From NCBI GenBank assembly GCA_003649085.1, contig QMQV01000024.1:1-17924 (forward strand): DNA of 17,924 bases, given 5' to 3'. The notes below the pieces were generated by a model, which had not been told where the DNA came from, ran no database searches, and saw only the letters and a list, made by a program, of their open reading frames with translations. This stretch comes from Thermoproteota archaeon (GTDB taxonomy: Archaea; Thermoproteota; Methanomethylicia; Methanomethylicales; B66-G16). Position numbers and translations under genes: made by a program. Numbering within the stretch: the stretch's first letter is position 1; every line of letters begins with the position of its first letter. This document shows positions 8,342 through 15,363 of this stretch, in pieces.

Positions 8342-9377
8342 GCTAGGACAGGAAATCTACAATCAGCTATTAAGCGGCGACTTTCCTAAGATAAGCATAC
8401 CCAGTAGGTCGACAAACAACATAAAGTTTGACAACGAGCTTAGGCAGTTCGTATTAGGAGATCAAAGAATAACGCGTAGCGCTGCTAACATTAAGCAAAT
8501 AAGGTCTTTTACCCAGCTAATGTGGGTAGCCTATTTCGCGAGCAAATTGGTAAAAGAAGGTAAGAGCAGCACTTTAAGAGATCTTTATTACCACTCGCTA
8601 AACTATGGTGTAAAGTTTAGAGGACAAAAGGAATCTGATGACACGGTTACAGACTTAGAATCTATACTAGAAGTCCCTAGGGAAGCATTTAACATATTCC
8701 CTAAAGAGCGCAGCGCAATATTTGGCGATCTAACTATAGAATACACAACCCCTGAAGAGTATAAGGGGAGGAGAGTTAACTTAGCGTCAAATCCTGATGG
8801 AGTGATGATAGGGCTTTCCGTAGCGCACGCTGAATTCATAGAGACGAGCGCTGACAAAGTGTTCGCCATCGAAAAGAACGCTGTCTTTAGGAGATTTATT
8901 GAAGAACGAGTTCATAAGAAGTATAACGCCATACTGGTTGATACAGCTGGGCAAGCTCCGAGACTTGCAAGGCTACTTCTCCGCAGGTTAAACAAGGAAC
9001 TTGGCCTACCAATTTACATCATAACGGATGCAGACTGCTGGGGGATGCACATAGCCATGGTCATTATAAGCGGATCGGCGAACGCGGCACATTTACATGA
9101 ACTGACAACCCCTGATGCTAAATGGCTTGGGTTGTGGGCAACCGACATTAAAAGGTATAACTTGCCATCATTTCCGCTGACAAAGCTTGATGAGCTTAGA
9201 CTTCAAGCACTGGAACAAGATCCCAGATATAGGGACTTCTTCTGGCAAAAAGAAATCCAAGAGTTCAAGAGGGCTAGAAGAAGAGCTGAGCTTGAGGCGT
9301 TTAGCGCTCATGGTTTGGCAGCAATAGTTGAGAAATACTTGCCAAAGAAGTTAAAAGAAGTTCAAGAAGCCGCTTAA
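8298..9377 (+). CDS. top6A: DNA topoisomerase VI subunit A (Spo11-like)
   Basis: DNA-cleaving subunit, homologous to the meiotic nuclease Spo11. The 5Y-CAP domain contains TLRDLYYHS; by alignment with Spo11 the second tyrosine, Y98, should form the covalent 5' phosphotyrosyl link. The Toprim domain shows E192 (AIEKNAVF) and the DxD motif D244/D246 in ITDADCWGMHIAM. The residue after DxD is cysteine (C247), where I recall proline in most homologues. The protein has 359 residues. The ATG at 8298 overlaps TopVI-B by 44 bases with GGAGGG at 8280-8285; a GTG at 8322 would shorten it by eight residues. It is the last gene of the translation/topology run. Confidence 0.97.
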   Translation: MHHSRDPVVLTKLRELGQEIYNQLLSGDFPKISIPSRSTNNIKFDNELRQFVLGDQRITRSAANIKQIRSFTQLMWVAYFASKLVKEGKSSTLRDLYYHSLNYGVKFRGQKESDDTVTDLESILEVPREAFNIFPKERSAIFGDLTIEYTTPEEYKGRRVNLASNPDGVMIGLSVAHAEFIETSADKVFAIEKNAVFRRFIEERVHKKYNAILVDTAGQAPRLARLLLRRLNKELGLPIYIITDADCWGMHIAMVIISGSANAAHLHELTTPDAKWLGLWATDIKRYNLPSFPLTKLDELRLQALEQDPRYRDFFWQKEIQEFKRARRRAELEAFSAHGLAAIVEKYLPKKLKEVQEAA

Positions 9378-9420
9378 AGCGTAATCTTAAAAAATCGCTT
9401 TAAAGGACATGTTTAAATGA

Positions 9421-9516
9421 GCCGCGGTAGCTCAGCATGGTAGAGCAGGGGGCTGTTAAGGGGTTTTCCTCGCATAAACCCCCGGGTCGGAGGTTCGAGT
9501 CCTCCCCGCGGCGCCA
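9421..9516 (+). tRNA. tRNA-Asn (GTT) with 19-base intron, CCA encoded
   Basis: Acceptor stem GCCGCGG (9421-9427) pairs with CCGCGGC (9506-9512); the discriminator is G9513 and CCA at 9514-9516 is genomic. The D arm is GCTC...GAGC, the anticodon stem GGGGG/CCCCC, and the T arm GGAGG-TTCGAGT-CCTCC. The anticodon GTT is at 9455-9457. The space between the anticodon stem halves is 26 bases, leaving a 19-base intron at the canonical 37/38 position. A TATA-like TTAAAAAA at 9387-9394 lies about 30 bases upstream. Confidence 0.95.
9459..9477 (+). other. tRNA-Asn intron (37/38, bulge-helix-bulge)
   Basis: The intron begins after A37 and forms its own GGGG-TTTT-CCTC hairpin. The exon CTGT can face the intron GCAT with three of four pairs (one C-T mismatch). 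This leaves three-base bulges TAA and AAA around the two cut sites, the relaxed bulge-helix-bulge recognised by archaeal splicing endonuclease. Confidence 0.85.
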
Positions 9517-9576
9517 TAATCTCTAATACTTTTACACATGAAAAACCCTGAATTTTATTACCAATTTTGAAGAGCA

Positions 9577-9679
9577 TGGTGCGGGGGGTGGGATTTGAAC
9601 CCACGAAGGCCTACGCCACGGGATAGCCCATATCCTAATCTTGAGTCCCGCCCCTTAGACCAGGCTAGGGTACCCCCGC
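9577..9679 (-). tRNA. tRNA-Leu (CAA) with 15-base intron, CCA encoded
   Basis: On the minus strand the acceptor GCGGGGG (9679-9673) pairs with CCCCCGC (9587-9581); the discriminator A is at 9580 and CCA at 9579-9577. The D stem is CCCT/AGGG, the anticodon stem CGGGA/TCCCG, and the T arm GTGGG-TTCAAAT-CCCAC. A long variable arm marks a class II tRNA. The anticodon CAA lies at + positions 9641-9643 with A73, as expected for leucine. It converges on tRNA-Asn with about 60 AT-rich bases between them. Confidence 0.94.
9625..9639 (-). other. tRNA-Leu intron (37/38, bulge-helix-bulge)
   Basis: Between G37 and A38 there are 15 extra bases. The exon CTCA (32-35) pairs fully with the intron TGGG (C-G, T-G, C-G, A-T), giving the four-pair central helix flanked by three-base bulges AGA and CTA. 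This is one of the clearer bulge-helix-bulge folds one can draw by eye. Confidence 0.87.
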
Positions 9680-9720
9680 TTTACTAGCTATTCCATATAC
9701 GTGAGAGGCTAAAATCTTTT

Positions 9721-9942
9721 TCAGCTAGGAGGTACGGCTATTAAGTAGAATACCATGAAGAGTACGACTATGCCTACGAGCGTCATGAACATCATGGTTT
9801 GAGCTCTCTTATATTTTCGCTCACTTTCATAGTATTTTTCCTCACATTCTTTTGAGCAAAAACGCTTACCTTCAGGTATTGCAGCCCCACAAACTATACA
9901 ATGGGAATGAGGTCCCCACTTTTCCTCTTTCCTCTTAGACAC
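9721..9942 (-). CDS. Small zinc-finger membrane protein, DUF2116-like
   Basis: A 73-residue protein of unknown function. A treble-clef-like zinc finger is formed by C15/C18 (HCIVCG) and C29/C33 (RFCSKEC), close to the DUF2116 pattern. A charged linker follows (about 34-46), then one transmembrane helix at about 49-69 rich in Met, Val, Leu and Phe. It should be a membrane-anchored protein with the finger most likely in the cytoplasm because of the basic residues next to the helix. The start is GTG at 9942, with GAGGG overlapping the 3' end of the UMP kinase gene nine bases upstream, so the two genes are coupled. The role is unknown. Confidence 0.85.
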   Translation of the reverse strand: MSKRKEEKWGPHSHCIVCGAAIPEGKRFCSKECEEKYYESERKYKRAQTMMFMTLVGIVVLFMVFYLIAVPPS

Positions 9943-9952
9943 CTAGTTTCCC

Positions 9953-10630
9953 TCACGGAGTAATTTTTGTACCAATTTTTTCACCTGTAATGACCTTAAA
10001 TATGTTTTCTGTTTGAGTACCATTAATTACAACAGCGGGGATTTTAGCTCGCTCGATGATGCTTAAAGCTACTAAATCCATGAGCTTATAACCTCCAGCC
10101 TTAGCTTCGTGTAAAAGCACTAAGCGTTTTAGCTCCCTAACAGATATCTCATCAATCTTCCTTGCTCCTGGACTTATCTTAGGGTCCTCGGTATATACTC
10201 CATCTACGTCCGTCGTAAAGATAATTAAGTCAGCTTTTAGCCTTTCAGCTAATAGAGCAGCTACGGCGCTCGTCGACTGACCAGGCTGTAGACCGCCTAA
10301 TATCACGCTTTTCTTAGATGCTAGAGCTTCCTCAAGTTCTTCAAAGTTTTGAGGCACCCTATGGTAAGCTTTATCTCCTAAAGCTTTAATCAGTAGCATC
10401 GCGTTAATCTGCGAAATCAATATGCCGATTTTATCACATGACGCCTCGTCCACGCCAAGCTTTCTTGCAGCCTCTATATATTGTCTAGCAGGAATACCTC
10501 CTCCTACAACTGCGTGTGCTTCATGACCTAAGCTTAGAATTTTCTTCATCGCCTCAGCATATTCGGTTATCTTTTCATGAGTTATGTATGGGAAAAGTAG
10601 GTGTCCGCTAAGTTTGAGCACTACCTTCAT
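9953..10630 (-). CDS. pyrH: Uridylate (UMP) kinase, archaeal type
   Basis: Phosphorylates UMP to UDP in pyrimidine nucleotide synthesis; amino-acid-kinase fold. Signatures are the N-terminal KVVLKLSGH, the glycine loop GGG at 43-45, the phosphate-binding ILGGLQPGQST (110-120), and TTDVDGVYTEDP (139-150) near the nucleotide site. At 225 residues it matches archaeal UMP kinase. The ATG at 10630 has GAAAGGTG about 12 bases upstream. It is divergent from prf1 and shares a 52-base intergenic region with a palindromic TATA element. The small membrane zinc-finger gene is downstream by 10 bases. Confidence 0.93.
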   Translation of the reverse strand: MKVVLKLSGHLLFPYITHEKITEYAEAMKKILSLGHEAHAVVGGGIPARQYIEAARKLGVDEASCDKIGILISQINAMLLIKALGDKAYHRVPQNFEELEEALASKKSVILGGLQPGQSTSAVAALLAERLKADLIIFTTDVDGVYTEDPKISPGARKIDEISVRELKRLVLLHEAKAGGYKLMDLVALSIIERAKIPAVVINGTQTENIFKVITGEKIGTKITP

Positions 10631-10672
10631 GTTAAGAAAGCACCTTTCTCTATATCGCTTGGAGGGGTAAAA

Positions 10673-10680
10673 TTATATAA
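10673..10680. promoter_or_regulatory. Palindromic TATA box, probable shared divergent promoter
   Basis: TTATATAA reads the same on both strands and is the only strong TATA element in the gap between pyrH (start 10630) and prf1 (start 10716). Start points 25 bases away would be near 10702 (+) and 10651 (-), each leaving a short leader that contains a Shine-Dalgarno (AAGGAGGT for prf1, GAAAGGTG for pyrH). Confidence 0.6.
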
Positions 10681-10702
10681 AGTTGATTTTAAGCCTTTTG
10701 TT

Positions 10703-10710
10703 AAGGAGGT
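10703..10710 (+). promoter_or_regulatory. Strong Shine-Dalgarno fixing the aRF1 start
   Basis: AAGGAGGT is a full match to the 16S 3' anti-Shine-Dalgarno and ends five bases before the GTG at 10716. It decides against the more upstream TTG at 10683, which lies almost on the TATA box. Confidence 0.8.
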
Positions 10711-10715
10711 CTTTC

Positions 10716-11945
10716 GTGAAGCGTTCATCGCTTGAACTTTACAAGCTTGAGAAGCTTATTGAAGAGCTTGAGAAAAAAGAAGGAAGAGGTACTGAGCTTA
10801 TCTCACTTTACATACCCCCAAGTAGGCAAATAGCTGATGTCATGAGTAGCTTAAGAGAAGAATATGGTACGGCTGCCAACATAAAGTCTAAGTCGACGAG
10901 AAAAAATGTTCAGGATGCTATTGAAAGCATTATGCAGAGGCTTAAGTTGTTCAAAAAACCTCCTGAAAATGGTCTTGTTATTTTCTGTGGCGCTATACCT
11001 CAAGGCGGTCCTGGGACCGAGAAGATTGAGACTTATGTGCTAGAGCCGCCTGAGCCAATAAATCTCTACCTATATAGATGTGATAGCAAGTTTTACCTTG
11101 AGCCTTTGAAGGAGCTTTTAGCTGAAAAGGAATTTTATGGCCTAATCGTTATGGATAGGAGCGAAGCTACGTTTGCTATTTTAAAGGGAAGGCGTGTTGA
11201 AATTGTTGAAACAATCACTTCTGGTGTTCCTGGCAAACACGACGCTGGCGGGCAATCTGCAAGGAGGTTTGAGCGCATTATAGAGCAAATGGCTCATGAA
11301 TTTTACAAGAGAGTTGGCGAGCACGCAAATGAAATCTTTCTTCAAGTTTCCGGCTTAAAGGGTATTATTATAGGTGGCCCAGGACCTACAAAGAACGAAT
11401 TTGCAGAAGGAGATTATCTACACTATACGCTTAAACAGAAGGTCTTAGGCGTTGTTGATTTAGGGTATACTGGGGAACCCGGTGTTTACGAGCTTATCGA
11501 AAAAGCTAAGAATATCTTGAAGGATGTTCAGTATGTTCATGAGAAAAAGCTTGTACAGCTCTTTCTCTACTACTTGGCTAAGAAACCTGAGCTCGTGACG
11601 TATGGTGAGAAGGAAGTTCTTGAAAAGCTTAGGCAAGGTCAAGTGAAGCTTGTATTGGTTTCAAGGGACGTCGACATTAAGAGCGTTAAACTGCGTTGTT
11701 CACAATGTGGAGACATTAAAGAGGTGTTGGTTCGAGGGACATTAGATCTTAGCAAGCTAGAGGGTAAATGTGAGAAGTGCGCGGGCACATACCATGTTGA
11801 AGAAGTTAAGGGCTTCGTTGATGTTTTAGCTGATCAAGCCGAGCAGGGTGGCGCCCGCATAGAAGTGATATCTTCGGATACTGAGGAAGGGGAAAGCCTT
11901 AAGAGATCTTTTGGAGGGATCGCGGCGATCTTAAGGTATGGCTAA
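10716..11945 (+). CDS. prf1: Peptide chain release factor aRF1
   Basis: Recognises all three stop codons and releases the peptide; eRF1/Dom34 family. Counting from the GTG at 10716 the protein has 409 residues. NIKS, the stop-codon reading motif, is at 55-58, and GGQ, which acts in the peptidyl-transferase centre, is at 178-180. The C-terminal domain carries a zinc-type pair C328/C331 and C352/C355. The longer frame from TTG 10683 adds 11 hydrophobic residues not expected in the family, and the strong Shine-Dalgarno at 10703-10710 favours the shorter form. It is transcribed alone; its TAA interlocks with the stop codon of the convergent cobY gene. Confidence 0.96.
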   Translation: MKRSSLELYKLEKLIEELEKKEGRGTELISLYIPPSRQIADVMSSLREEYGTAANIKSKSTRKNVQDAIESIMQRLKLFKKPPENGLVIFCGAIPQGGPGTEKIETYVLEPPEPINLYLYRCDSKFYLEPLKELLAEKEFYGLIVMDRSEATFAILKGRRVEIVETITSGVPGKHDAGGQSARRFERIIEQMAHEFYKRVGEHANEIFLQVSGLKGIIIGGPGPTKNEFAEGDYLHYTLKQKVLGVVDLGYTGEPGVYELIEKAKNILKDVQYVHEKKLVQLFLYYLAKKPELVTYGEKEVLEKLRQGQVKLVLVSRDVDIKSVKLRCSQCGDIKEVLVRGTLDLSKLEGKCEKCAGTYHVEEVKGFVDVLADQAEQGGARIEVISSDTEEGESLKRSFGGIAAILRYG

Positions 11946-12568
11946 GTCTTACAGAGTAGTTTTTCAGCTATGCGTAGCTCCTCTTCTGTATTAACGTTTA
12001 TGAAGTGCTGTGCATTAGCTAGTATTAGGTTAGCTTGATCTATTTCCTCAAAATCTATGTACTGCGAATCAATTATGTTTATTCCAGCTGGCACAACGTC
12101 AACCCCTTCTATCGTGAAGATATCTTCTTGACGAACTTTAACGCCAACGCTCTTAAGCTCTTTAGCTATGATAAAAACTGCTAAGGCAGGTTTCCTTAGC
12201 TTAAAGTACTCGCTTATTATGTAGTCCACATCATCTGGGGTTATGAGGGGCAAGTCAGCTGATGTTATGAAGTATGTAGCTGGGGGCAAGGTCTTTAAGC
12301 TTAGTTTAAGGTCTTCGTGGTAGCCAACGCCAGGAGATTCTAGTATTTTGACGTTTAGTGATGATACGTAGTTCTTAGTCATTGGAGTATGCCTGCTTAC
12401 GGCAACTATGACCTCGCTTATTGAAGTTGAGGAAGTTAAGGCCTCTATGACTCTTAAGATTATGGGTTTTCCGCAGATCTTCGCTAAAGGTTTTTCGACT
12501 CCAACGCGTGGAAATAGCCTTTCTCCTTTACCACCTGCCATTACTAAAGCTTTGAGCCTATACCTCAT
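11942..12568 (-). CDS. cobY: GTP:adenosylcobinamide-phosphate guanylyltransferase
   Basis: Activates adenosylcobinamide phosphate with GTP to adenosylcobinamide-GDP, the archaeal non-orthologous replacement of CobU. It has the MobA-like nucleotidyltransferase fold with the glycine-rich loop AGGKGERL (11-18), EKP at 25-27 and the metal-binding D105 in SADLPL. At 208 residues it fits CobY. MobA or another sugar nucleotidyltransferase would be the alternative, but the operon decides. The ATG overlaps the cobS stop as ATGA. It is the last gene of the cobamide operon, and its TAG at 11942-11944 overlaps the prf1 TAA. Confidence 0.9.
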   Translation of the reverse strand: MRYRLKALVMAGGKGERLFPRVGVEKPLAKICGKPIILRVIEALTSSTSISEVIVAVSRHTPMTKNYVSSLNVKILESPGVGYHEDLKLSLKTLPPATYFITSADLPLITPDDVDYIISEYFKLRKPALAVFIIAKELKSVGVKVRQEDIFTIEGVDVVPAGINIIDSQYIDFEEIDQANLILANAQHFINVNTEEELRIAEKLLCKT

Positions 12569-13311
12569 GGTAAAACAGCCGCCACGAGGGCTGACATTCT
12601 ACTTAACTCGTTTATAGCGCCGAATACGTCTCCAGTAACGCCGTTGAAATGCCTATTTGATATCGCTAAAATAATTGCTGTCGCTAACATTGATGCTGCT
12701 AAGATTTTCACTAGGAGTATCAGCTTATTAAGAAAGATAGGTATTGCTAACGTAGGTAATAGTGCTAAGATGCCCTTTAACATGGCATTTCTTCTCTTCA
12801 TAGCTGACACAAAGTACTTGTTAATCCCTGGATATGCTGATCTACCTATGCGAGCTGCTATTACCATTGAAAACTTTGCGAAGCTCTCAGCTATGGCAAT
12901 TACCAAGATTGTGTCTTGTCTTCTTATTGAAGCTAGACAAGCTACTAACACGAGAGCGTATGTTAGTGCTAGGGTATATCCTCCTGCTCCTGTTTGCTTA
13001 TCATGCATTACGGCTATCTTCTTTTCGGGAGGACCATATGCCATAACCCCATCGCCGAAGTCTAAAAGCCCATCGATGTGATGGAAACCCGTGAGCACTT
13101 CTATTAACATGAACGTTAAAGCGGCAGCTAATGCTGGCGTTAGGAAGGTGGTCATTGTATAGTGAAAAAAGCCGAATATAAAGCCGAGGAAAAGCCCTAT
13201 TAGTGGGAAGAGCGGCATGTTCTCAGCAACTTCTTCGATATTAAAGCATTCTCGCTTGACGGGGATTATGCTTAAAAAAGCTAGTACTGCTTTAAGCCTC
13301 TTCAAGACCAT
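12565..13311 (-). CDS. cobS: Adenosylcobinamide-GDP ribazoletransferase
   Basis: Integral membrane enzyme that joins adenosylcobinamide-GDP with alpha-ribazole or its phosphate, giving cobalamin or cobalamin phosphate. The family motif HHIDGLLDFGDG at 77-88 supplies the acidic metal/phosphate site (D80, D84, D87). About six hydrophobic segments are apparent (35-50, 58-73, 113-129, 135-148, 180-196, 200-217). At 248 residues it is full length. AGGAGAG stands immediately before the ATG; the spacing is short, and a TTG two codons on would be better placed. The first 20 bases overlap the upstream CbiZ gene. Confidence 0.94.
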   Translation of the reverse strand: MVLKRLKAVLAFLSIIPVKRECFNIEEVAENMPLFPLIGLFLGFIFGFFHYTMTTFLTPALAAALTFMLIEVLTGFHHIDGLLDFGDGVMAYGPPEKKIAVMHDKQTGAGGYTLALTYALVLVACLASIRRQDTILVIAIAESFAKFSMVIAARIGRSAYPGINKYFVSAMKRRNAMLKGILALLPTLAIPIFLNKLILLVKILAASMLATAIILAISNRHFNGVTGDVFGAINELSRMSALVAAVLP

Positions 13312-14410
13312 TCTCTCCTAAGCCTTCTTCCTTCTTTAACACAACTGTATGTAAAACGCTTTGCAAAAACGAGCTTGTAAACGGGTATTCGTCAAGAACT
13401 AAAATTTTAGAGGATTTAGCTTGTCGCTTGACTTTAAGAGCTTCCAAACAAAATGCGTTTAGCGCCTTTATTAGCGAGGGTGCTTTGCGCCGCAGCCCAT
13501 CCTTAACACGATCTGGTACGCAACCTAGAGCTATGTCTTCATCTAGCCTTATTGAAGCTAATAACATGGCGGCAAACTCTTCCTCTTGGCAAACAACTTC
13601 TAATAATTTCTCAGCTTGTGAAGATGTTGTTCGTCTCCGATCATTAAGCTGAAGCGATTGTTCAATAAAACTACTTAGAGGAAAGCCGTGCTCTATAAGC
13701 CGTTTAAGAACTGGTCTTTTGGGACTTATCTTATCCTGTTTTTCTACAGCTTCTTTTACAGCCTCTAAAGTGAGCGTACTAGCTAATTGTCCTAGAGGAG
13801 TCGCTGTTCCAGCGAATTCGCAAAAGCTTCCTTGCTGTGAGACCGCTATGACTATGGAGTCGGTCGACGTACCTGTAGCAGGTTTTCGAGAAATCTTGCT
13901 CCTAATATCAAGTTCACGGAAAGCAAGAGTCTTAGCCTCTGTAATTGTTTTAACTAATTCCACAAGACAAGAGTCTGATAACACGCCGTCTACGAGAGCT
14001 ATAATGTTCACCGTATTCAACAATGTTTGCTGCGAATATCTGTCTCCAGCAGCTACAGCATTAGATGTTCCCGCGGTTGTGACAACCGCTATCTTTAGAT
14101 CTTCGCATGCCCCTATCTTAAATGATGTATTTGACATGTCTACAGCTGTCATTAAGCCAACAGTTTTCTCGGGATTTAACCCCTTCTTAAGACAAACTGT
14201 AGCTATGTAGCCCTTAGGGTCACGGTGATCATAATCTTTAGGGACGTTTACGTTGACTATCGCGTCAGCATATGTGAGCCCACCGTTTAAAACAGCTGAA
14301 CTTAAGACCTTAAACGGATGGTTTAGGCGTACTATTAGCAATTCTCTTAAAACTTCAAGTTGAGCATCCTTTAACAAGTCGACTTTTAAAGACATGAAAA
14401 CCACATCCAT
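13292..14410 (-). CDS. cbiZ: Adenosylcobinamide amidohydrolase CbiZ with extra C-terminal domain (CbiS-like?)
   Basis: CbiZ removes the aminopropanol arm from adenosylcobinamide to give adenosylcobyric acid, which re-enters assembly at CbiB. The CbiZ domain covers about 35-225, with SSAVLNGGL (37-45), IVNVNVPKDY (51-60), TTAGTSNA (111-118) and ATGTSTDSIVIA (178-189). A further ~140 residues follow. The segment VLKRLIEHGFPLSSFIEQSLQL and the later EEFAAMLLASIRLDEDI resemble the helical CobZ/PgpA-YutG fold. Fusion of CbiZ to CobZ (alpha-ribazole phosphatase) is known as CbiS in Methanopyrus. The last 60 residues look divergent and I do not see the acidic residues I would expect, so activity of this half is uncertain. 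ATGs at 14410 and 14395 are both possible. It overlaps cbiB by 25 bases and cobS by 20. Confidence 0.88.
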   Translation of the reverse strand: MDVVFMSLKVDLLKDAQLEVLRELLIVRLNHPFKVLSSAVLNGGLTYADAIVNVNVPKDYDHRDPKGYIATVCLKKGLNPEKTVGLMTAVDMSNTSFKIGACEDLKIAVVTTAGTSNAVAAGDRYSQQTLLNTVNIIALVDGVLSDSCLVELVKTITEAKTLAFRELDIRSKISRKPATGTSTDSIVIAVSQQGSFCEFAGTATPLGQLASTLTLEAVKEAVEKQDKISPKRPVLKRLIEHGFPLSSFIEQSLQLNDRRRTTSSQAEKLLEVVCQEEEFAAMLLASIRLDEDIALGCVPDRVKDGLRRKAPSLIKALNAFCLEALKVKRQAKSSKILVLDEYPFTSSFLQSVLHTVVLKKEEGLGENGLEEA

Positions 14411-15363
14411 AGGTAGCTAAATAGTATTGATAAGGGGATGCAAATAAAGGCTGTAAAGAGTATGCAGGTCACATACATCACCTTTAGAGCTAACACTATG
14501 TGAGAATCTTTAGGCGTCGGTAGCTCTTTACCTAACACGTAGTATCCAGGCTTCTCTAAGCGCACATTAAGTGCACCAGCCATAGCTGACATAATCCAGC
14601 CAGCATTTAAGCTCTCGGTGTTTCGATGGTCGCGAACAGCTATCCTAATGCTGTTCCTCCAATCTAGCCCTAGAACTAGAGCTGAGAACGCCAAGATAAT
14701 AGTAGCGAGTCTAGCAGGTATCCAGTTTGCTAAAGTATCCAGTTTAGCTGAAAACCACCCTATATTCACGAAATATGGGTCCTTGTATCCAACCATGGAA
14801 TCTAAGGTATTAATCGCTCTATAAATTGCTGCTCCGGCTATGCCAAATAGAGAGTAGTAGAAAAGAGGAGATGCAAAGCCGTCAACTATGCTCTCAGCAG
14901 TAGACTCTATCGCGGCTGAAGTTATGAGAGGAGTGTTAAAGGCTGACACATCTCGCCTGACAATCAACGCGACCGCTTGCCTAGCAGAAGATATGTCGTT
15001 GTGTTGTAAATGTGTAGCTATTGGTCGGACATGCTTATCCATACACTTTAACGCAAAAGTGATTTTCAGCGCTAAAGCGGCGACCACTATTTCTAAGAAA
15101 TAGTTAAAATGACATAGGCTCACCAATAAGTATATCGGAGTAGCGTATATCGCTATTGTTACGATTGCCAACAATACTCCGTTAGCTTTCTCAATTTTTG
15201 AAGAATCTGCCTTAAACTTAGGAGTTAACGCTGAGATTACTTTACCTAGCCAAGCTGTTGGATGGTATCTATTAGGTGGGTCATTGACTGCTATGTCGAT
15301 GATAAGCGATAATACAATAATTAGCGCTGGAAAAAGGTAAGCTGTTAAGCCTGCCTTGAACAA
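14386..15363 (-). CDS. cbiB: Adenosylcobinamide-phosphate synthase CbiB
   Basis: Membrane enzyme that couples adenosylcobyric acid with aminopropanol phosphate (made by CobD). Family signatures are the N-terminal DPPNRYHPTAWLG (28-40), TAESIVDGFASPLFYY, the YRAINTLDSMVGYK block, AKLDTLANWIPARL and LNAGWIMSAMAGAL. The protein has 325 residues, with transmembrane segments near 8-25, 63-80, 84-100, 165-182, 220-236 and 295-318. The TTG start at 15363 is supported by AAGGAG at 15373-15378 with nine bases of spacing. The gene overlaps the Cys-rich gene by 19 bases. The symbol cobD is used for this gene in some organisms. Confidence 0.95.
   Translation of the reverse strand: MFKAGLTAYLFPALIIVLSLIIDIAVNDPPNRYHPTAWLGKVISALTPKFKADSSKIEKANGVLLAIVTIAIYATPIYLLVSLCHFNYFLEIVVAALALKITFALKCMDKHVRPIATHLQHNDISSARQAVALIVRRDVSAFNTPLITSAAIESTAESIVDGFASPLFYYSLFGIAGAAIYRAINTLDSMVGYKDPYFVNIGWFSAKLDTLANWIPARLATIILAFSALVLGLDWRNSIRIAVRDHRNTESLNAGWIMSAMAGALNVRLEKPGYYVLGKELPTPKDSHIVLALKVMYVTCILFTAFICIPLSILFSYLWMWFSCL

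Noticed and set aside
9413..9604. Minus-strand 63-codon frame
   Set aside because: It covers tRNA-Asn and the end of tRNA-Leu, so it is not a protein gene.
11942..12568. Reading this gene as MobA (molybdenum cofactor guanylyltransferase)
   Set aside because: The fold is the same, but it overlaps cobS and ends a cobamide operon, so CobY is far more likely.
13719..14210. 163-codon + strand frame opposite cbiZ; similarly 12644-13081 opposite cobS
   Set aside because: Antisense to well-supported family proteins, with no recognisable domain and no ribosome-binding site.
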